Shown: positions 9,810-20,440 of the stretch, one piece after another
Position numbering within the stretch: position 1 is the first letter of the stretch
How the letters are laid out: each line of letters starts with the position of its first letter
Assembly (NCBI GenBank): GCA_964035575.1
Contig: OZ037868.1
Location: 992,001-1,056,000 of the forward strand
From: Rhynchopus sp. YZ270_cl-10
Lineage: Eukaryota; Euglenozoa; Diplonemea; Diplonemida; Diplonemidae
DNA length: 64,000 bases
Direction of reading: 5' to 3'
Position numbers and translations under genes: made by a program
The notes under the pieces: model-generated
What the model was told of the DNA's origin: nothing
Seen by the model: only the letters and a program-made list of their open reading frames with translations
The model's database searches: none

Positions 9810-11920
9810 ATGAAAAAGATCCAGGGTGGGTACCATCTGTCTTCCCGAGGGCGATGTAAACGAGGGTTTCACCCCGCTATCGTTCCGATTGGTGAGAACA
9901 ACGCACCAAAACCGTTACCCCATGTTGAAAGCACTCTGGGACAGCAGTGGATCCCTTATAACAAGCTGGTGGAAAAGCGGGCAGGGTCGCGGCTGGACCT
10001 CTCTGTGTTCCAAGAGATGTTGGATAAGGCTGGGTTCCGGTTCCACAAATTTGCGGAGGAGTCGAGCTCTGAGATGGGGAACCGTAATCTGTACATTGCG
10101 GTGGGGCCTGACATACAGAGCGCGACACTCCTTGCTTGCGCACAGGATTGGGTCGAACGGACCCGACCTGGGATCACCCTTACCCCCATCCAAATTCGTC
10201 TTCCCATTCCCGGCGTTCCTCGAATTCAAAACGTTATTAAAGACTTCTTTGAAGAGAGAGGGGTATCCATCAAAAACATTGCCGTCCACGAGGAAGACCT
10301 TGCCCAGGTGGAGACAGTGTTCCCAGACCCGATAGACTTCGAAAAGGTGTCGTTAGATGACCCGAGAATAAAAATGTTGGTGCGGTGGGTAGTGTACCAT
10401 CGGGTGAAAATCCAAGAGAAACACCCTTTCGGTGCGGCAGTCCTTTGGGGCACCAATTTGGACCGGAATTTGCAAAAAATCGCGGATTTTTTGGTCCCAG
10501 AGGAGGAGTTGGAGGTCAAAAGCGTTGCTACCCCTGATGGCATGAGGCCACGTAAGGTAGGGGAGTTGTGGGATTTGAGTTTGGAGCCAACCCCATCACA
10601 GCTTCCGATGTTTGACACAGCGAACGCAGATTGGAAGCAGGGAGTCGTAATGAACCATCGTCCATTCTTGGCGCTTCGTATCGAGACAATTCTAAAGGCA
10701 GCAGAGATTTTTAAGTTGGACAAATTGGCGCCGATTTTGGGGAAACCTCCTCCAATTTATTCTCGTCTAGACCCTCATCAGAGTGCAGAGCTTCTCAAAT
10801 TAGTCAAAAAATGTCATGTACGTACCAGAGCTTTGAGAAGAACTGCAGCAGAGTTTGTCCGTTCAAACTGTCGTCTCGATTATAAGCTTGGGTGGTGTAC
10901 GATGAACCGTGCTGCGGCGAAGGAACTCCCCGCAGAAACCCTTCAGGTGGTCCTCTCAGCTTTGGTAGGGTTTACACACAATAAGCCCAGCGCTGATTGG
11001 ATTAAATCACCGCCAGAGTCGATTCTCGCGCTTATCCCCCTCATAAAAGGTACGGGGGATAATCTTCCGTCCAAAAAGGTGACCCGACTGGAGGGTACCG
11101 CAGTCAGTGTCATCCTGGGTGAGCCTTATGAAACGGAGGGGAAGGTGTCGTCGGACTTTGGGGTGGTGACGTTTGTGTGCACACCGGATGAGGAGGAGGA
11201 GGAGGTGGAGGAGTTTCCGGAGTTTGCGTCGAAGACGGAGAGTCATCCGCATCCGCCAACAAAGTGTATGACGGGAACGCAGTTTGGGCGGTGGTTGGTG
11301 CAGCTGTTCTGCAGCGACGAACGGAGGGTCTCCATCGACGAACGGAACCGAGTATTTTATGTGACAAGGCTGCGTGATTTCAAGGAGGACGCAGAGTGGT
11401 ACCGCCAGTTCACAAACGGACCGCGTTTCGTGAAGAGCATCTCCGGGGATGTGCACAGCACCGAAATGCACTTCTCAGGGCACCCCACAAGGCCAAGCCC
11501 CTGGATGCTGAAAGACATCCCCCTCATCGTTGCGGGTAACAAAGGCCTGGCAGGTCCCACAACCTCGGGGGAGCCTGTCCCCGACATCCCATCGCATCTC
11601 ACGATCGTCGCATGCCCGCCATTCGGGTTTTGGTCAGGGCAGCTCAGAGGGCATGTCTGGCAAGGAGGGAGGCCAGAGATCCACAAAGCAGCAGGGCATA
11701 TCTTAAAGCAGAAGGTACGCTTTTTTCTTCAACTTTTGTGGATTGAGTCGGGGTTTTGTAAGTGGGTAAGAAATGTCAAAAAGTTTAAAATAGGAAAATC
11801 CAAAAAAGAAACGACACAACAAAAAAAATAATCATCATACAGTGGGTCCTCGACTTTCTGCCTCCAGCGGGCCTGCTGGGCCCGCTCTTCCTTCCAGTGA
11901 GCAAGCAGATGAACAACCAG
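9810..11920 (+). CDS. TilS-like PP-loop protein (tRNA-Ile-lysidine synthetase relative), exons 1-2
   Basis: Exon 1 is 9810-11714 and exon 2 is 11843-11920, joined in phase 0 (AAG|GTACGC...ACAG|TGG). TilS modifies C34 of the AUA-decoding tRNA-Ile in bacteria and organelles. The TilS order is visible: a lead-in of F-x-x-M-L-D-K-A-G-F; a Rossmann PP-loop region (LYIAVGPDIQSATLLACAQD, about residues 90-110); RPFLALR; then an AL-R-R-T-A-A-E-F-V..LPAETLQVVLSAL substrate domain like that of alphaproteobacterial TilS. The ATP motif SGGxDS is replaced by VGPDIQS, and the H-x-x-D-D-Q site by GTNLDRN, so ATP chemistry is doubtful. The basic, Ser/Arg-containing N-terminus could be a mitochondrial signal. 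Homology is judged by eye only. The exon-2 donor CAG|GTATTG implies further exons, probably 16733 onward. Confidence 0.6.
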
Positions 11921-12025
11921 GTATTGTACCTCTCCCCCGTCCCTTCCCATACCCCAGCTGAGCAGCCTTTTTTTCCTTTTGCTGTGTCGACAACCACCAC
12001 CCCACCTTGTTGGGTAGTATTTTTT

Positions 12026-12594
12026 ACACTATTTATTTTGAATGTGTGTTTTTGGGTTTAAATAGCCGTTTAGGGGGGTTCTACTCCACTAAATAAATCG
12101 AGCAAAAATATGGTGAACTCAGAGGAGGGGGTCATTCGGTTCGAAAAACACAATTTTGGGCAATTAGAGCCAAAACAACACCCTAAAATACAAGAATCAG
12201 TTTTGGAAAATCCCGCTTTTTGGCTGAGTGGGTAAAGTAACCAGACCAGGTTGTGAAAAATAGCTGTTGGTTTTTTTTTGCTTGGGAAGATCGAGCGCGA
12301 AAACGTCCAAATACGTCATTTTTTTTGGAAAAAAATTACCCAGCAATTTTTCTAAATACAAGGTCCCGACCCCCATTTTCACAAAAAAATTGGCCTATTT
12401 CTACAGCCATATTTGTACGGCAAATCTCTAACACTATTTATTTTGAATGTGTGTTTTTGGGTTTAAATAGCCGTTTAGGGGGGTTCTACTCCACTAAATA
12501 AATCGAGCAAAAATATGGTGAACTCAGAGGAGGGGGTCATTCGGTTCGAAAAACACAATTTTGGGCAATTAGAGCCAAAACAACACCCTAAAAT
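12026..12594. repeat. 164 bp direct-repeat pair, 405 bp apart
   Basis: Bases 12026-12189 and 12431-12594 are essentially identical, from ACACTATTTATTTTGAATG to CAACACCCTAAAAT. A 43 bp core (ACTCCACTAAATAAATCGAG onward) recurs at about 37301-37343. A related minus-strand copy lies near 16345-16495. No target duplications or internal ORFs were seen. Confidence 0.75.
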
Positions 12595-12732
12595 TTTTCT
12601 GGGGGGGCTCCGCCCCCCCAGACCCCCCCGGCTCGCTCGCCTTTGCGCTTCGCGCAAAGGCTTCGCTCGCAGCGCCCGCGCAATCTGTCGTACTAATCCG
12701 GGTACATGTAACCGGCTCCTCCCACATACATG

Positions 12733-13015
12733 TGGCACTTGTAACGTTATTAGTGACATTTGTACTCATTTTCCACTTGTGACGTTAAGAGTAACTTGAC
12801 TTCACTTGTGATGTACCATTCTTCACCGTCGTGTGGGAGGGGGTAAAGTTCACTGTTGCGAATCCACATACATAAAGAAACGAAAGCATCAAAACAAGCT
12901 AGAATACCAGTAAAAAAGAACCTATTATTCGTGACACTTGTACCCATTTTTCACTTGTGACGTTACGAGTGACTTCACTTGTAATGTCCCATACTTCACC
13001 GTCGTGTGGGGGACG
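12733..13015. repeat. Pair of roughly 100 bp direct repeats rich in CACTTGTGACGTTA
   Basis: Segments 12733-12838 and 12918-13015 share CACTTGTGACGTTA, TTCACTTGT and a common end TTCACCGTCGTGTGGG. The words resemble the CACGAC-ended MITE family, so these may be decayed members. Confidence 0.55.
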
Positions 13016-13729
13016 TAGACCATATCCCGTTAGTTGTTTTTGTGCTTACGGATTTACCACTTTTCACTGTGCTTTGCAATTGTTATTCTGGCTGGCACAT
13101 TGTTGTCTGCAAGCTCATACGACAGATGCGCGACTTCCTTCATAGTCGCAATGCCGGACTCCCCGTGGGACTTTGCCTGTGCTGCACCACTGCGTCTTGT
13201 ACCCAGTACAGCTTCGCAACGACCTCGCTGTAGATGTAGTTGTGCAGAATGTGCACAACTACAGCAGTGTCGTGCGTGCTGTGCAGGTCGTATGTCGCCA
13301 ACACCTCCCCCGGTGCTGACGCGTTTGGAATTGAATGAAAATATTACACCCCCTGCCTCAACCATACTAGACTGTGGACCCGTAGAATTTATCGATTTTA
13401 TGGCCGGGGCACATTCTGAAAAAAAAATATTCTTGGAAAGATAGGGTGCTAAAACGTTTAATTCCGGGGTCGCGGGCGGACGCTCAAAAATGCATCTGGG
13501 GCGAGCGAGTTGACGGCGGGAGAATGGGTACTATGTACTGAGTACTGCACAGTGCCATGTACGGTGAGGAAATCTCCTCCTTGGGTCTAACACAGTGATA
13601 TGCGCCTATTTTCGGGGTGTTTGGAAAACAACTTCACACCTCAGGCGTCGGAGATCAAAAAGTGAAAAAACCTGCCGACACTATTTCACAAATAGCTATT
13701 TTTATCGACCAGAAAAGTTTTCTTCATAA

Positions 13730-13759
13730 GTGATTTCTGAGTGCACACTCAGAAATCAC
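13730..13759. repeat. Perfect 14 bp-arm hairpin
   Basis: Two perfect 14 bp arms (GTGATTTCTGAGTG and its complement) are separated by CA. The hairpin sits in the putative intron, with no T-run after it, so a terminator role is not supported. Confidence 0.8.
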
Positions 13760-13866
13760 GAATCAAGAGAAAACGACTTTTTGGGAGGTGAAAACAGGGC
13801 TTTGTTGAACTTTTTTGGCTTTGAGGAACTTTTACAATTTTAACGGGTTTTACCTGTGTACCTGTA

Positions 13867-13942
13867 TACATTCCCTCCTGCGTGGGTCACTCACACTTGA
13901 GGTCATGTGCCACTGCATGGGTCTGGGTACCTGGGCCGAAAC
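13867..13942 (+). repeat. 75 bp segment repeated in inverse orientation at 35075-35145
   Basis: The segment CATTCCCTCCTGCGTGGGTC..GGTCTGGGTACCTGGG matches the complement of 35075-35145 with few differences. It is a dispersed repeat of unknown class. Confidence 0.65.
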
Positions 13943-14230
13943 TACACCAGCACCCAGGTGCCCAGACACACCACTGTGCCACCCAGAAAACCTACTCCTA
14001 CACCAGAAAAGTGAAAATGGCTGCTCGACCAGAAAAGGAGCGAAAAAGTTCAGAAAAGCCAGAAAATTTCAAAACAAATATTGGTTTGAATTTTTTTGGG
14101 ATTGAAATCAGCGGATCGAAATGAGTTAAATGTGGGGTCGCAGGCTCAAAGATTTGCATCTGTGGTTTATTAAGAGAACGAGGCCCAGAAGTATACGCCT
14201 AACGAGATTTTGGCTGATATGTGAATCGCA

Positions 14231-14380
14231 CTGTACTGTACTGTACTGTACTGTACTGTACTGTACTGTACTGTACTGTACTGTACTGTACTGTACTGTA
14301 CTGTACTGTACTGTACTGTACTGTACTGTACTGTACTGTACTGTACTGTACTGTACTGTACTGTACTGTACTGTACTGTA
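14231..14380 (+). repeat. Pentamer microsatellite (CTGTA)30
   Basis: Thirty perfect copies of CTGTA occupy 150 bp. It is the first of three abutting blocks with related units. Confidence 0.97.
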
Positions 14381-15003
14381 CTGGGTACTGGGTACTGGGT
14401 ACTGGGTACTGGGTACTGGGTACTGGGTACTGGGTACTGGGTACTGGGTACTGGGTACTGGGTACTGGGTACTGGGTACTGGGTACTGGGTACTGGGTAC
14501 TGGGTACTGGGTACTGGGTACTGGGTACTGGGTACTGGGTACTGGGTACTGGGTACTGGGTACTGGGTACTGGGTACTGGGTACTGGGTACTGGGTACTG
14601 GGTACTGGGTACTGGGTACTGGGTACTGGGTACTGGGTACTGGGTACTGGGTACTGGGTACTGGGTACTGGGTACTGGGTACTGGGTACTGGGTACTGGG
14701 TACTGGGTACTGGGTACTGGGTACTGGGTACTGGGTACTGGGTACTGGGTACTGGGTACTGGGTACTGGGTACTGGGTACTGGGTACTGGGTACTGGGTA
14801 CTGGGTACTGGGTACTGGGTACTGGGTACTGGGTACTGGGTACTGGGTACTGGGTACTGGGTACTGGGTACTGGGTACTGGGTACTGGGTACTGGGTACT
14901 GGGTACTGGGTACTGGGTACTGGGTACTGGGTACTGGGTACTGGGTACTGGGTACTGGGTACTGGGTACTGGGTACTGGGTACTGGGTACTGGGTACTGG
15001 GTA
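14381..15003 (+). repeat. Heptamer microsatellite (CTGGGTA)89
   Basis: Eighty-nine perfect copies (623 bp) follow the pentamer block without a break. The unit equals the pentamer plus an inserted GG. Confidence 0.97.
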
Positions 15004-16179
15004 CTGTGTACTGTGTACTGTGTACTGTGTACTGTGTACTGTGTACTGTGTACTGTGTACTGTGTACTGTGTACTGTGTACTGTGTACTGTGTACTGTGT
15101 ACTGTGTACTGTGTACTGTGTACTGTGTACTGTGTACTGTGTACTGTGTACTGTGTACTGTGTACTGTGTACTGTGTACTGTGTACTGTGTACTGTGTAC
15201 TGTGTACTGTGTACTGTGTACTGTGTACTGTGTACTGTGTACTGTGTACTGTGTACTGTGTACTGTGTACTGTGTACTGTGTACTGTGTACTGTGTACTG
15301 TGTACTGTGTACTGTGTACTGTGTACTGTGTACTGTGTACTGTGTACTGTGTACTGTGTACTGTGTACTGTGTACTGTGTACTGTGTACTGTGTACTGTG
15401 TACTGTGTACTGTGTACTGTGTACTGTGTACTGTGTACTGTGTACTGTGTACTGTGTACTGTGTACTGTGTACTGTGTACTGTGTACTGTGTACTGTGTA
15501 CTGTGTACTGTGTACTGTGTACTGTGTACTGTGTACTGTGTACTGTGTACTGTGTACTGTGTACTGTGTACTGTGTACTGTGTACTGTGTACTGTGTACT
15601 GTGTACTGTGTACTGTGTACTGTGTACTGTGTACTGTGTACTGTGTACTGTGTACTGTGTACTGTGTACTGTGTACTGTGTACTGTGTACTGTGTACTGT
15701 GTACTGTGTACTGTGTACTGTGTACTGTGTACTGTGTACTGTGTACTGTGTACTGTGTACTGTGTACTGTGTACTGTGTACTGTGTACTGTGTACTGTGT
15801 ACTGTGTACTGTGTACTGTGTACTGTGTACTGTGTACTGTGTACTGTGTACTGTGTACTGTGTACTGTGTACTGTGTACTGTGTACTGTGTACTGTGTAC
15901 TGTGTACTGTGTACTGTGTACTGTGTACTGTGTACTGTGTACTGTGTACTGTGTACTGTGTACTGTGTACTGTGTACTGTGTACTGTGTACTGTGTACTG
16001 TGTACTGTGTACTGTGTACTGTGTACTGTGTACTGTGTACTGTGTACTGTGTACTGTGTACTGTGTACTGTGTACTGTGTACTGTGTACTGTGTACTGTG
16101 TACTGTGTACTGTGTACTGTGTACTGTGTACTGTGTACTGTGTACTGTGTACTGTGTACTGTGTACTGTGTACTGTGTA
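15004..16179 (+). repeat. Heptamer microsatellite (CTGTGTA)168
   Basis: One hundred sixty-eight perfect copies (1,176 bp) follow directly. The unit differs from the previous heptamer by a single G to T. No interruption is visible in any block. Confidence 0.97.
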
Positions 16180-16592
16180 CTATTCTCTACAAATCTTTCA
16201 AATGAAGCACGAATCGAAAACTTTTGTGCATCTGATTGCCCCTCCGAGGCTGTGGAGGGAGGGGGTGGGTACCACCCACTACCTATAGGATTTGTACAGT
16301 AAAACCATAGGGGGGACCCTTCTGATTTTTTGGATTTTTGACCAACTTTTTTGAATCACGAATTTGCTCGATTTTTTTTTGCTTATATAGTTTACCCACC
16401 CTAGCGATCCATTAAAGCAAGAATTTTTCACTTTTGAGCAAACGTTGCATGTTCTAAATACAGCCCAAAATACACACATTCAGAATAAATAGTGTTAACC
16501 CTTTTGACCACGATATTTCTAATACTTCTGAAAATCGTGGCTGCTCTCTAGAGAGTTCTATAATTAAACCTTTTGACAACGATATTTCTAAA

Positions 16593-16631
16593 GGTGACTA
16601 AGCACGAGAGGCTTAGGATCATCTTATAAAC
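16593..16631 (+). repeat. Dispersed 38 bp motif (GGTGACTAAGCACGAGAGGC...), copy
   Basis: The sequence GGTGACTAAGCACGAGAGGC, then TTAGGATCATCTTATAAAC, recurs with changes at 2919, 52174, 52224 and 52833. Here it is about 100 bp upstream of a splice acceptor. Confidence 0.65.
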
Positions 16632-16732
16632 CTTTCTTCTAATACTTTGCACAACAGGCCTCCCTGCCAATGAAGTCCACACACATATCTACCACCTTTA
16701 TTACACCCCCTCTCCCAACCCTCCTCTTCTAG

Positions 16733-17678
16733 GTCCGAATTGCTGCCAAAATCGCGGATCGAACAAATGCTAAGGCAGATTTTAATACAGGGCTGATGTC
16801 GGAGGAGCAGTACAAACGTGTGAAAGCGACTGTTGTGAGCAATCTGATGAATCAGAGCTCGCAGGCGAACCCGGATACGGTGTTCAAGAGTGTGCATGAC
16901 GGGCTTGCGAAGAAGGGGGTGCTGCGGATCACGGATGGGGACACCGTTGTGGAGACGGAGACCGACGGGGAGAGTGAGGACTTTCAGATTGAGGAGCTGT
17001 CGGAGGCACCTGACCCGTCGACGGTGAGCATTCCCACGAAGGAGGAGGTTGAGCTCTTCAGAGCGATGGAGGCCAAGCAGCAGGCGGCCAAGGAGGAGGG
17101 AAAGCGGACCTCGCTCTTCCAGGCAGGAGGACCCGCTACGCAGTCGCTGTCGAAGGTGGCCTCAGTGGGGTGGTCCTCGGTGAAGAGAAGCCCCGAAGAA
17201 GAAGAAGACTCAGACCTGCAAGACTACCTCGCAAATGCAACGAAGAAGAGTGAGGTATACCTTACGACTATTTTTTTTTTTGGATACTGCGAAAAACAAT
17301 AGCAAAAAAAAATGTGTTGATTTTTTTTTGGTCATTGTACCAAGGTACATTGAGAGGGCTTTGCATTTCAACTTTTTTTTTTTGCGATCAACGAAAAAAA
17401 ACTTTCTCTCTTTTTTTCTTTGTTTTCGTTTCTTTTGAATATCTATCTAAAAAAAGGAAGAGTTTTTATTTTGGTGTCATCGTCACTTTGCTACCGATTC
17501 TGTGTTTTTGGTGTTGGGTTTTGTTTCGCTCTTTTCGACACTATTCTCCTCCCCCCTTTTGTACGTACAGAAAAGCCAGTCGCAGGTGTACCACCCAGAG
17601 GTGCAGTGGAAGAACCACTACCATACAAAGCAGGCAGAACAGAAGTTTCTCCGTCCCGTGTACACAGACGACGCGTGA
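16733..17678 (+). CDS. Acidic C-terminal exons, probably of the TilS-like gene (exons 3-4)
   Basis: Exon 3 (16733-17254, 174 codons) and exon 4 (17571-17678, 35 aa plus TGA) are bounded by CTTCTAG|GTC, GAG|GTATAC, and GTACAG|AAA; every junction is phase 0, matching the donor at 11920. If joined, the whole protein is 870 aa. The sequence is unlike TilS: a helical start (I-A-A-K-I-A-D-R-T), a Glu-rich middle, and an ending W-K-N-H-Y-H-T-K-Q-A-E-Q-K-F-L-R-P-V-Y. It may be a lineage-specific extension or a separate gene whose first exon I cannot see. Confidence 0.6.
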
Positions 17679-18008
17679 TGATCTGATCTACGTCTCAATG
17701 GAAAGGCGGAGTGCTAGCATCTTGCCTTTGTTTTTTTTTACTACGTGGGTGGCGGTGGGGGGTAGGAGTATTTTTTTTTTTCACTAAAGGGTTTGTTGAC
17801 CCCGCACTTCTCTCCCCATATCCCCCAAAAAAGGCGATACGCTTTGTCGTGCCTTTCCCCCCCTTTTTTTTGAGGGAAAAATATGCACTTCAAGCGCTGT
17901 CGTACTCCATGCTTTCTGAACTGAAAAAGAAAAAGAAAGAAGATAAGGCTCTGAACGAAGGCCAAACAAAGAAAAAATCGAATTCCCCCCCCCCCCCCCC
18001 CCTTTTTT

Positions 18009-18126
18009 CAGATGTAAACCACAAAATGGATGTAGGACTGCATGGTTGGGGTGTCCACCCCTGGTACAAGCCGGTCATGTACCAAGGTACACTGTTCATG
18101 AGAGGGCTTTTGTATTTCAACTCTAC
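18009..18126 (+). repeat. 110 bp dispersed repeat ending in GAGAGGGCTTTTGTATTTCAAC
   Basis: This block is similar to 54216-54325. Both run from CAGATGTAAAC through TACCAAGGTACA to GAGAGGG..GTATTTCAAC followed by a pyrimidine tract. Shorter versions of the last part occur at about 17337, 38375, 42180 and 53748. At 54216 it lies directly before a start codon, so it may carry processing signals. Confidence 0.65.
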
Positions 18127-18130
18127 TTTT

Positions 18131-18195
18131 TTTTTGAGGTGGTTAGAGCACTTGTCTGTGGCATGGGTGATATCTGGGTTCGATTCGCTTCAACA
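18131..18195 (+). pseudogene. tRNA-like relic, possibly from tRNA-His (GTG)
   Basis: An A-box-like GTGGTTAGAGC, an anticodon-arm-like stretch with loop CTGTGGC (GTG at anticodon positions) and a B box GGGTTCGATTC appear at tRNA spacing. The T stem and acceptor stem do not pair, so it is not a functional tRNA. It could be the head of an old tRNA-derived SINE. Confidence 0.35.
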
Positions 18196-19191
18196 CCATG
18201 GGGGGACAGAGGAAGGCAGCAGGAATGGGGGCGATTCCGGAGGGGGGGGGAGATGGGAGGGGCCTGAAGAGCTAGCGGGAGGGGGTGCTGTCGTACATCT
18301 GTCGCTCCGGCGCTGAGTAAGGAGGTGAGCGCGTGTGGATTGAAGACTGCAGGTGGTAGCTGGGCAGGCTGTGGGGTTGGGCTGGGTTGGCGGCTTGCTG
18401 TTAAGAGTTGATGGGAAAAACACAATGTTTTGTATTGGGTTTTTTTTTTGACTTTTTTTGAGCCCCTTTTCGACCAGCTTCGTCATGCGATGCTAACGGT
18501 TGTAGTGCGCGATGAAGAGAAGAGAGAGAGAGAGTGCCTAACGCAAAGCGCAATAAGCCACCGCAAGAGTAACATCCACATTGCACCCATTTTTTTCTTC
18601 CGGCTCTCGATTGTTCCTTCGGTCTGCCCCTTTCAGAGGTTTACCTTCTGAGAGAGTGTGCAAGCGGCCGATGGTCTGTCGTCAGCAGGGTGCCTTGCGT
18701 TTCCCTCTCTGCTTCCTGTTCTCAGGCCTCCACGAGGGATGCTCAACGGGCCACGCATTGGGAGTCCCGGTTCAGCTTCTGCTGTGCCAGGTGGATACCT
18801 TATTGCAAACCCGATGGCTTTTTTGTGACACTACCGCCATTTTATCTCCGTTTTCATTTCGCTCCTGTTGTCAAATGCACATGAGTTTGTAATGAGGATT
18901 GGATGGGGAGCGTTAGAGGGCAGAGGAAGATGTGATGTTGACCGGAGTAGCTCCTTTGTGGAAAGGTGGGGTCGTCTGAAGGGGGTTTTATCAGAATCGT
19001 TATGTGTCTCCAAAAGATCCGAAACCTGACCTGGTATCATCTGTGTAGAGCGATGTTGGAGTGGAGCAGGACACATGAGCGGGCACAACGCACTGAGGAG
19101 AGGGTTGAGGAACGTCGGTAGGGATCGAGGGGAGGTGCAGTGCATGGTTGTCGTGGGGGAGGGGGAAGGGGGGTTGCATCGAAGGAGCGCT

Positions 19192-19236
19192 AGCAGGAGG
19201 AGGAGGAGGAGGAGGAGGAGGAGGAGGAGGAGGGGT
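19192..19236 (+). repeat. (GGA)n trinucleotide tract
   Basis: About fifteen consecutive GGA/AGG units lie in a purine-rich stretch. Confidence 0.9.
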
Positions 19237-19648
19237 TCTTGGAGAATAAGGGAGGACGGCAGTGGAAGGACTCAGGAGAGGTGGGGGGGGTGGCAGCATT
19301 CCCTTCAGGCTTCCATTTGGGGGGAAGGGTGCTCCTTTTTTTATTGCGTTTTCAAGGTGGAAGGGCTCAGGAGAGGGGGCAAGAGAGAGAAGAGGATTCC
19401 TTGACACGAGAAGATGGAAAAGGGGGGGTGAGTTCTCCGTGGATGGTGTTCAAGGTGGGTGCTGTGTGAAAGGGGTGGGGATAAGGGGGGGTTCCATAGG
19501 TATCCTGTGGTGACTAAATGTGGGGGGGTGAGGTTCTTTTCATAAACTTTTCTTTGTCTGCGAGTCTCTCCTAGAGGTGAATGTTTGGGACGCTGCTCTG
19601 CATAGGCAGGTGTGTGTAGTCTAGGTAGCTATGTTGAGTTCGTCTGCA

Positions 19649-19891
19649 TCAAGAAAGAAGAGAGACTGCGGCGCTCATGGGGGTTGTTTCTGTTGTCAAG
19701 AGTGTGGGTGTTGTTGTGGGTTTCCGTTGTGGAGGTGGCTCCCCATTTGTTAGAAGAATACTCAGCATCTCAGATGTCGAGAATCGGTCGGTGGGGCTGT
19801 CCTGCGACAGCTTCGCGTGATGTACGTCAGAGTAAGGCACACCTGGGGGTGAAACCTCTCGTCCGAGCTGCGCAGACCCGTCGGTGTACAC
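19649..19891 (-). pseudogene. LINE ribonuclease H domain fragment
   Basis: The minus-strand frame opens with M-Y-T-D-G-S-A-Q-L-G, the first catalytic motif of RNase H, then has a Q-D-S-P..E-M-L stretch at the spacing of the Glu-bearing helix. RNase H domains occur at the C-terminal end of some non-LTR retrotransposons. The remaining motifs are absent, so this is a truncated relic. Confidence 0.55.
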
Positions 19892-19975
19892 ATGGTGGTC
19901 AGCTTGCGGCAGGGTGTGATCTCCGTCATCGTCCTCTGTTCTGCCTTTTTTAAGCTCGTTACGTAAGGCCTGGTG

Positions 19976-20440
19976 TCAGTCTTGGGGATTGCGTCTTCCA
20001 GTGACAGGGAAGTGGAGACGCGTCATCGTCGGTGTCGTGTCTGAAGAGGTCCCTCTGCTCAGTGCTCCCCGCACAGCCACGATCCTGCTGCACTGCTGTC
20101 CAGCGAGCCTCGCCCTTTCGAGCAATGCCGCCGCGTTGTAGTTGATGGTTGATGGTTCTTCATCGTCTGCAGTGTGCTTCCCAGAGGTGCTCTTCTGTGC
20201 CTGTGTGCCAGTTGCAACCGTGATCACACGCACACCTCGTTTATGCAACACCTCAAGCGAGGCCAGTTCCTTGCTCAGCAGTGTCGGGCACATACAGACA
20301 GAGAATACGCCAGTGTCGGTATACGTCCGATAAATCTGCCGTGACACGTGCGTGTCGCAACCCCGTGGGAGTTGCGCAGCCAGAGTATCTGTAGGAACTC
20401 TGCACTCATCTCGTTGCATGTTGCGACACCGTCTGTGCAT
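19976..20440 (-). pseudogene. Fragment resembling a phospholipase-D-fold protein
   Basis: The minus-strand frame contains T-D-T-G-V-F-S-V-C..L-A-S-L-E-V-L-H-K-R-G-V-R-V-I-T-V-A-T-G. This pattern is like the beta-alpha-beta unit before the HKD motif in PLD6-like nucleases (A-x-x-R-G-V-x-V-x-x-I). No HKD motif is visible. A shorter related piece (I-D-I-G-V-F-T-V) lies on the minus strand at about 30655-30755, just before tRNA-Sec copy 5. The N-terminal part and the flanks are broken. Confidence 0.4.

Larger units (their letters stand above)
11921..16732 (+). other. Putative 4.8 kb intron packed with repeats
   Basis: The donor at 11921 (GTATTG) and the acceptor at 16731-16732 (CTTCTAG) are both phase 0, so one gene may span the interval. 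Inside are a 164 bp direct-repeat pair (12026/12431), a pair of roughly 100 bp repeats (12733/12918), a 30 bp hairpin (13730), a segment inverted relative to 35075-35145, and 1,949 bp of perfect microsatellite. No other convincing exon was found. The alternative is that the gene ends nearby and another begins before 16733. Confidence 0.45.
17679..19648. other. Gene-poor region with low-complexity runs
   Basis: This contains long T, C and G runs, a dispersed repeat at 18009-18126, a tRNA-like relic at 18131 and a (GGA)n tract at 19192-19236. ORFs are low-complexity Pro/Gly/Arg products of these tracts. I see no host gene. Confidence 0.55.

Noticed and set aside
12215-12290. tRNA-Leu/Ser-like A box (GGCTGAGTGGGTAAAG)
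   Set aside because: No B box or T arm follows at the right distance.
12026-12594. Direct repeats as the ends of an LTR element
   Set aside because: The interior is only 241 bp with no coding sequence or primer-binding site, and no target duplication flanks the pair.
14381-15003. Telomeric repeat
   Set aside because: CTGGGTA is not the TTAGGG type expected for euglenozoans, the array is internal, and it abuts other satellites.
14130-16302. Open frames of up to about 690 codons across the microsatellites
   Set aside because: They are pure repeat peptides forced by perfect 5- and 7-base units, open in several frames at once, and lie in a likely intron.
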